Positions 61,056 to 64,000 of a stretch of 64,000 nt of DNA are shown here, in pieces; the stretch's first letter is position 1; every line of letters starts with the position of its first letter. Position numbers and translations under genes: made by a program. The stretch lies in contig JAIUOC010000002.1 in NCBI GenBank assembly GCA_020161265.1, forward strand, positions 434,001 to 498,000, given 5' to 3'. Below the pieces are notes generated by a model. The model was not told the DNA's origin, made no database searches, and saw only the letters and a program-made list of their open reading frames with translations. This DNA comes from Chloroflexota bacterium. Lineage in GTDB: Bacteria > Chloroflexota > Chloroflexia > Chloroflexales > Herpetosiphonaceae.

Positions 61056-61523
61056 ATGTCGCAAGCAACACGCCCAGCCCTCGCCAGCAAACCCAAAGCC
61101 CTGCCAATCGCCGCAATTCTGATGGTGGTTGGTAGCTTGATTATGGTTGTTGGTCTGTTTCTGCCCTTCGTTTCCAGCACCACCGACAGCAGCATCAGCG
61201 TTAGCGTGATCGATGTGCTCAAAGAAGAGAGCGATCTGGTTGAATCGGGAGCCAAAGTGCTGTATAGCCTAATCGCTGGCACAGTTGGGCTAAGCCTTGT
61301 ACTCAGCGCTTTAGCCTTCACTGGCAAAAAAGTATGGGGCTGGTTGGCAGTTATCTTAAGTTTTATCATTGCTGGGTTCAATACCTTACTGGCCATGGCT
61401 CCTAGTGAAGGCAAATCGGTGCAAATTGATATCGCGGCAACTGTGATCGCCGGAGCTGCGTTGGTGGTTTTTGCCGCCAGCATCGCCTTCTTACGCCGCA
61501 AAAAAACCTCAGCCAACTCGTAG
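61056..61523 (+). CDS. Small four-span membrane protein of unknown function
   Basis: A 155-residue protein with hydrophobic segments at about residues 18-40, 68-88, 92-114 and 124-145, a short outer loop (SSTTDSSISVSV) and a basic C-terminus (RRKKTSANS). No family is recognised. It lies 117 bases after the RHS stop and shares that gene's direct-repeat operator, so it is likely co-regulated. An immunity or export-helper role for the RHS protein is possible but unsupported by sequence. Base composition resembles the host rather than the RHS tip. Confidence 0.75.
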   Translation: MSQATRPALASKPKALPIAAILMVVGSLIMVVGLFLPFVSSTTDSSISVSVIDVLKEESDLVESGAKVLYSLIAGTVGLSLVLSALAFTGKKVWGWLAVILSFIIAGFNTLLAMAPSEGKSVQIDIAATVIAGAALVVFAASIAFLRRKKTSANS

Positions 61524-61546
61524 CTCTATTTCAGGAGATCTGGCAG

Positions 61547-61590
61547 GCCAAGCGAGTATGATCGAGGTTGATCATGCTCGCTTGGCTTTT
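61547..61590 (+). terminator. Strong intrinsic terminator
   Basis: GCCAAGCGAGTATGATC pairs with GATCATGCTCGCTTGGC (one T/G mismatch), loop GAGGTT, followed by TTTT. It ends the membrane-protein transcript before the GNAT gene. Confidence 0.85.
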
Positions 61591-61637
61591 AGCCTATACT
61601 ATGCTCCATTGCAAGCCAATCTTTTCAAAGGATCAGC

Positions 61638-62372
61638 ATGGAATTAGCGCTTGAACAGGTGGTTGATGGATTCGTGCGGGGTTGGGTCTATTCGCGGGCT
61701 TTGGCGACAACCCAGCTTCGACGGATGGGTCAACACTACCACGTCAGTTTTGGTGAGGTAATCAATGGGCGCAGCGATGAATTTTTAATCTTCGATCAAG
61801 GTCAACCTGCCAAGGTAGCAGATTTTGGCCGCATGATCAGCCAACAGCACCCTCAGCTAGCCCATTGGCTCACCATCTTCAGCCAAACTCCTAGCGATTA
61901 TGCGAGTGTGTTGGCTCCGCTAGGCTATCAGCCGTTACACCACGAAACGTTAATGAGTTGTGTCCTGGGCGATGTTCGATCTGAGCCACAAAGCAACGTA
62001 CAACGGCTCAGCGCAACAACCGTTTTGCCAAACAACACTGAATTTGCCAAACAGCCATTTGTGCTTGGGCGAATTGATGATGCGCAACTTGGCCAATATT
62101 TGATCGACATTGAAGGTCAATTAGCAGCAGTTGCCCGCTTGGTAAACTTGCCTGAGGGAATTGCGCTGGTGGATTCGGTGGTGACCGCGCCAAGCTTTCG
62201 GAGGCGCGGCCTCGCACGTCAGTTGATGCAACACTTATTAAATGATGCGGTAGCCAAGAATTGCCAACACAGCGTTTTGGTGGCAAGTGCCCTTGGCGCA
62301 CCGCTGTATCGTCAACTTGGTTACCGCGATCGGGCTGAAGTGTTGATTTTTGGGCGAGAGCAAACCAGCTAA
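61638..62372 (+). CDS. GNAT-family acetyltransferase
   Basis: A 244-residue protein with a C-terminal GNAT fold. The acetyl-CoA motif is RRRGLARQLMQHLL near residue 191, preceded by VDSVVTAPSFR and followed by SALGAPLYRQLGYRDRAEV. The N-terminal half is a second, degenerate GNAT-like segment. Substrate unknown. AAAGGA is the ribosome site. It is convergent with the AAA gene, with 1 base between their stops. Confidence 0.85.
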   Translation: MELALEQVVDGFVRGWVYSRALATTQLRRMGQHYHVSFGEVINGRSDEFLIFDQGQPAKVADFGRMISQQHPQLAHWLTIFSQTPSDYASVLAPLGYQPLHHETLMSCVLGDVRSEPQSNVQRLSATTVLPNNTEFAKQPFVLGRIDDAQLGQYLIDIEGQLAAVARLVNLPEGIALVDSVVTAPSFRRRGLARQLMQHLLNDAVAKNCQHSVLVASALGAPLYRQLGYRDRAEVLIFGREQTS

Positions 62373-62373
62373 C

Positions 62374-63624
62374 CTATTCTTCGTCGTCTTCAGTTTCCTC
62401 TTCGGCTGCTTCGGGGTCTTCAGTCACCATTTGTTCGCGCAAGAATGTGGCTTGCTCCAAAATCACGGTATCCATATCAGTTTGGTCTTTGATATCGATC
62501 CAGCGCATCAAAGCTGAAACAAACAATTCTTTCAAGTAGGCAAATGAGAAGTCTTCGGTTACTTCGGCGGCCTGCTGAATGCCAGCTTCAGTTAATTGCG
62601 TTGAGCTATGCAGCGCCGTATTCCATTGTTCAATATAGGCCAAACGCTCGGCCAGTTCGGGCAAGCTAAAGTAATATTTGCGGTCAAAACGGCTGGGCCG
62701 GTTCATAATCGCAGGGTCAATATTCTCAGGGTGGTTGGTAGTCGCCAGCAACACAACCCCTTGATTTGCGTTGAAACCATCAACTTCATTCAAAAAGAAG
62801 GCTCGGTTGGTATCGTTGATCAACGAATCTAAATCTTCCAGCACCACGATACAGGGAGCGCTGCGGCGTGCCCGATCAAACACCGCCCGAATATTGGCGT
62901 TATTGGTCGAATATTGAGCATCGAAGCTTTTGACATACAAACATGGGTAATCTAAGGCATTCAGCAAACCTTTGATCATGTGGGTTTTGCCATTGCCAGG
63001 CGGGCCAACCAGAATAATCCCGCGTTTCCAGGCAATATTATAGTGTTCGTAGGTGGCTTTGCTTTCAAAAAAGCGCTGCAAATCGCGAAAAATATCCTGT
63101 TTAAGCGTCCCAGGCAAAATCAAATTATCAAGCGAGGCATTTTGAATCGCATAGTATAATTCTTGGCTTTTCTCCCAACTGCCTTCATCGAACACCATAA
63201 TTTCATCGCGAATTTGGGTGTTCCAATCGCAGACTGCGCTGAAAAATGCTTCGATAGCTGTTTGTGAAGCCCCAATCAACCATTGCATACTATAGGAGCT
63301 ACCATAGGCCATCCACGAAAGCAGCAATAAATCAAAGCTCTGGTCTTGCCAAGTGATCGTTTGCCAAGCATTTTCGAGCGAACGAGCAATCTCACCACCT
63401 TCCTCGCCCCGTAGCCATGAATAGTTAATTTGCGGATAGGGCTGTTGATGAACCTGGACCTGACACAAGCCAGCTTGAGCATAGCTGCGCACATCAAAAT
63501 CGCAATCTCCGGTTTGGAGAATGCCTTGTTCAGGGTAATGCGCGGCTAATTGCTGGCTCACCATATAGGTAAACGATTGGCTGGGCAATTGCAAGGCATC
63601 ATGTAAATATGTTTCTTTGTTCAA
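62374..63624 (-). CDS. AAA-family ATPase
   Basis: A 416-residue protein with an N-terminal unrecognised region (about residues 1-195) and an AAA module: Walker A GPPGNGKT near residue 210, Walker B CIVVLEDLDSLI, sensor region TTNHPENIDPAIMNRPSRFD with the arginine finger, and an acidic C-terminal tail (DDEE). It resembles BCS1/classic AAA proteins used in unfolding or remodelling. The TTG at 63624 is the start, with GGAG 9 bases upstream; an overlapping ATG runs into a stop after three codons. It is divergent from an MglA-like GTPase gene. Confidence 0.8.
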   Translation of the reverse strand: MNKETYLHDALQLPSQSFTYMVSQQLAAHYPEQGILQTGDCDFDVRSYAQAGLCQVQVHQQPYPQINYSWLRGEEGGEIARSLENAWQTITWQDQSFDLLLLSWMAYGSSYSMQWLIGASQTAIEAFFSAVCDWNTQIRDEIMVFDEGSWEKSQELYYAIQNASLDNLILPGTLKQDIFRDLQRFFESKATYEHYNIAWKRGIILVGPPGNGKTHMIKGLLNALDYPCLYVKSFDAQYSTNNANIRAVFDRARRSAPCIVVLEDLDSLINDTNRAFFLNEVDGFNANQGVVLLATTNHPENIDPAIMNRPSRFDRKYYFSLPELAERLAYIEQWNTALHSSTQLTEAGIQQAAEVTEDFSFAYLKELFVSALMRWIDIKDQTDMDTVILEQATFLREQMVTEDPEAAEEETEDDEE

Positions 63625-63684
63625 GGGAACATTCTCCTATAACGCAAAGTGCTCGTTTGATGGCTAGAGTATAAACAACCCCGA

Positions 63685-63699
63685 TGACAATGGTTGTCA
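63685..63699. promoter_or_regulatory. Palindrome between AAA and GTPase-like genes
   Basis: TGACAATGGTTGTCA is a 6-bp inverted repeat around TGG in the divergent spacer, suitable as a shared operator. Confidence 0.4.
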
Positions 63700-63768
63700 C
63701 AATGGCTAAATGTGTCAGTTTAATGCTGTACCTGATTTACAATAAGATCAACATTATTGGAGCAGTGT

Positions 63769-64000
63769 ATGGCTTTTTTCGATGCAATCAACCAAATTAT
63801 TCATTGCAATGTGCTGTATTGTGGCCCAGCAATGGGTGGTAAAACAACTTCGATTCGGCAGATTGCCCGTTATCATGCGCAACAGCAATTGCTTATTTCC
63901 CCTTTACAGCGTTATGCAACCGAAATGTTCCGTTTTATTGGTTGTAGTGTGCTTGGGCAACAGCAGCTTGGTGATTGGCAGCTATATCTACACTGTCTTG
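63769..64000 (+). CDS. MglA/Ras-like small GTPase-type protein (truncated by window end)
   Basis: The first 77 residues only. They begin MAFFDAINQIIHCNVLYCGPAMGGKTTSIRQI. The P-loop GPAMGGKT at residues 19-26 and the preceding NVLYCG strand match bacterial MglA/gliding-type GTPases (usually YYGPGLGGKTT). Herpetosiphon-like filaments glide, so a role in motility polarity is possible but not shown. GGAG precedes the ATG; a TACAAT -10-like sequence lies at 63738-63743. The rest runs off the window. Confidence 0.7.
   Translation, partial: MAFFDAINQIIHCNVLYCGPAMGGKTTSIRQIARYHAQQQLLISPLQRYATEMFRFIGCSVLGQQQLGDWQLYLHCL

Overview
The window looks like chromosome of a Herpetosiphon-like member of the Chloroflexota. 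This is inferred from moderate GC content, a cytochrome c maturation cluster of the variant System I type, GAF/STAS and GAF/histidine-kinase proteins, CSLREA and VanW-type secreted proteins, and short degenerate intergenic repeats. No rRNA, tRNA, CRISPR array or insertion sequence was seen. Most genes have clear Shine-Dalgarno sequences, which fixed many starts.

Layout. 1-7.6 kb: ccmABCDEF, a TPR protein, ccmG and an OmpR-type response regulator. 7.7-17 kb: a secreted beta-helix (CSLREA) protein, an ABC-F ATPase, coaE with a GAF histidine kinase, a guanidinium-type SMR exporter divergent from an Lrp/AsnC regulator, and a VanW protein. 17-23.7 kb: a tandem array of nine paralogous small membrane proteins of unknown function. 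23.8-30.4 kb: an ankyrin-like orphan, two GAF-STAS proteins, an ACT protein, a zinc-ribbon membrane protein, a WecG/TagA glycosyltransferase, hisIE, and purH behind a ZTP riboswitch. 30.6-36.3 kb: lipM-gcvT-gcvH-gcvPA-gcvPB behind a tandem glycine riboswitch. 36.7-41 kb: AMMECR1 with a radical-SAM homologue that has lost its cluster cysteines, a sulfite-oxidase-type molybdoenzyme, and a histidine kinase lacking the usual phospho-acceptor His. 41-46.5 kb: a six-gene operon joining a spermidine-synthase-like/extracytoplasmic fusion, a FemAB-type transferase, a DUF350 protein, two proteins sharing an unrecognised domain, and an S-adenosylmethionine decarboxylase. 46.7-51.6 kb: a valine T-box leader, a DUF3105 membrane protein and valS. 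51.7-61.6 kb: a winged-helix/NB-ARC/TPR regulator divergent from a giant SpvB/RHS toxin-like protein, then a small membrane protein. 61.6-64 kb: a GNAT protein, an AAA ATPase and the start of an MglA-like GTPase.

How parts work together. Three RNA switches place one-carbon, purine and valyl-tRNA metabolism under ligand control: glycine turns on its own cleavage operon together with a lipoate-attachment enzyme, ZTP controls purH, and uncharged tRNA-Val controls DUF3105-valS. Near-identical sets of four direct repeats with about 11-bp spacing precede both the RHS gene and the membrane-protein gene after it. They suggest a small regulon of the divergent AfsR/SARP-like regulator.

Most novel candidates: the speE-like/FemAB/DUF350/speD operon (predicted aminopropyl-type modification at the cell envelope), the nine-paralogue membrane array, the cysteine-less AmmeMemoRadiSam protein, and the shared direct-repeat operators around the RHS locus.
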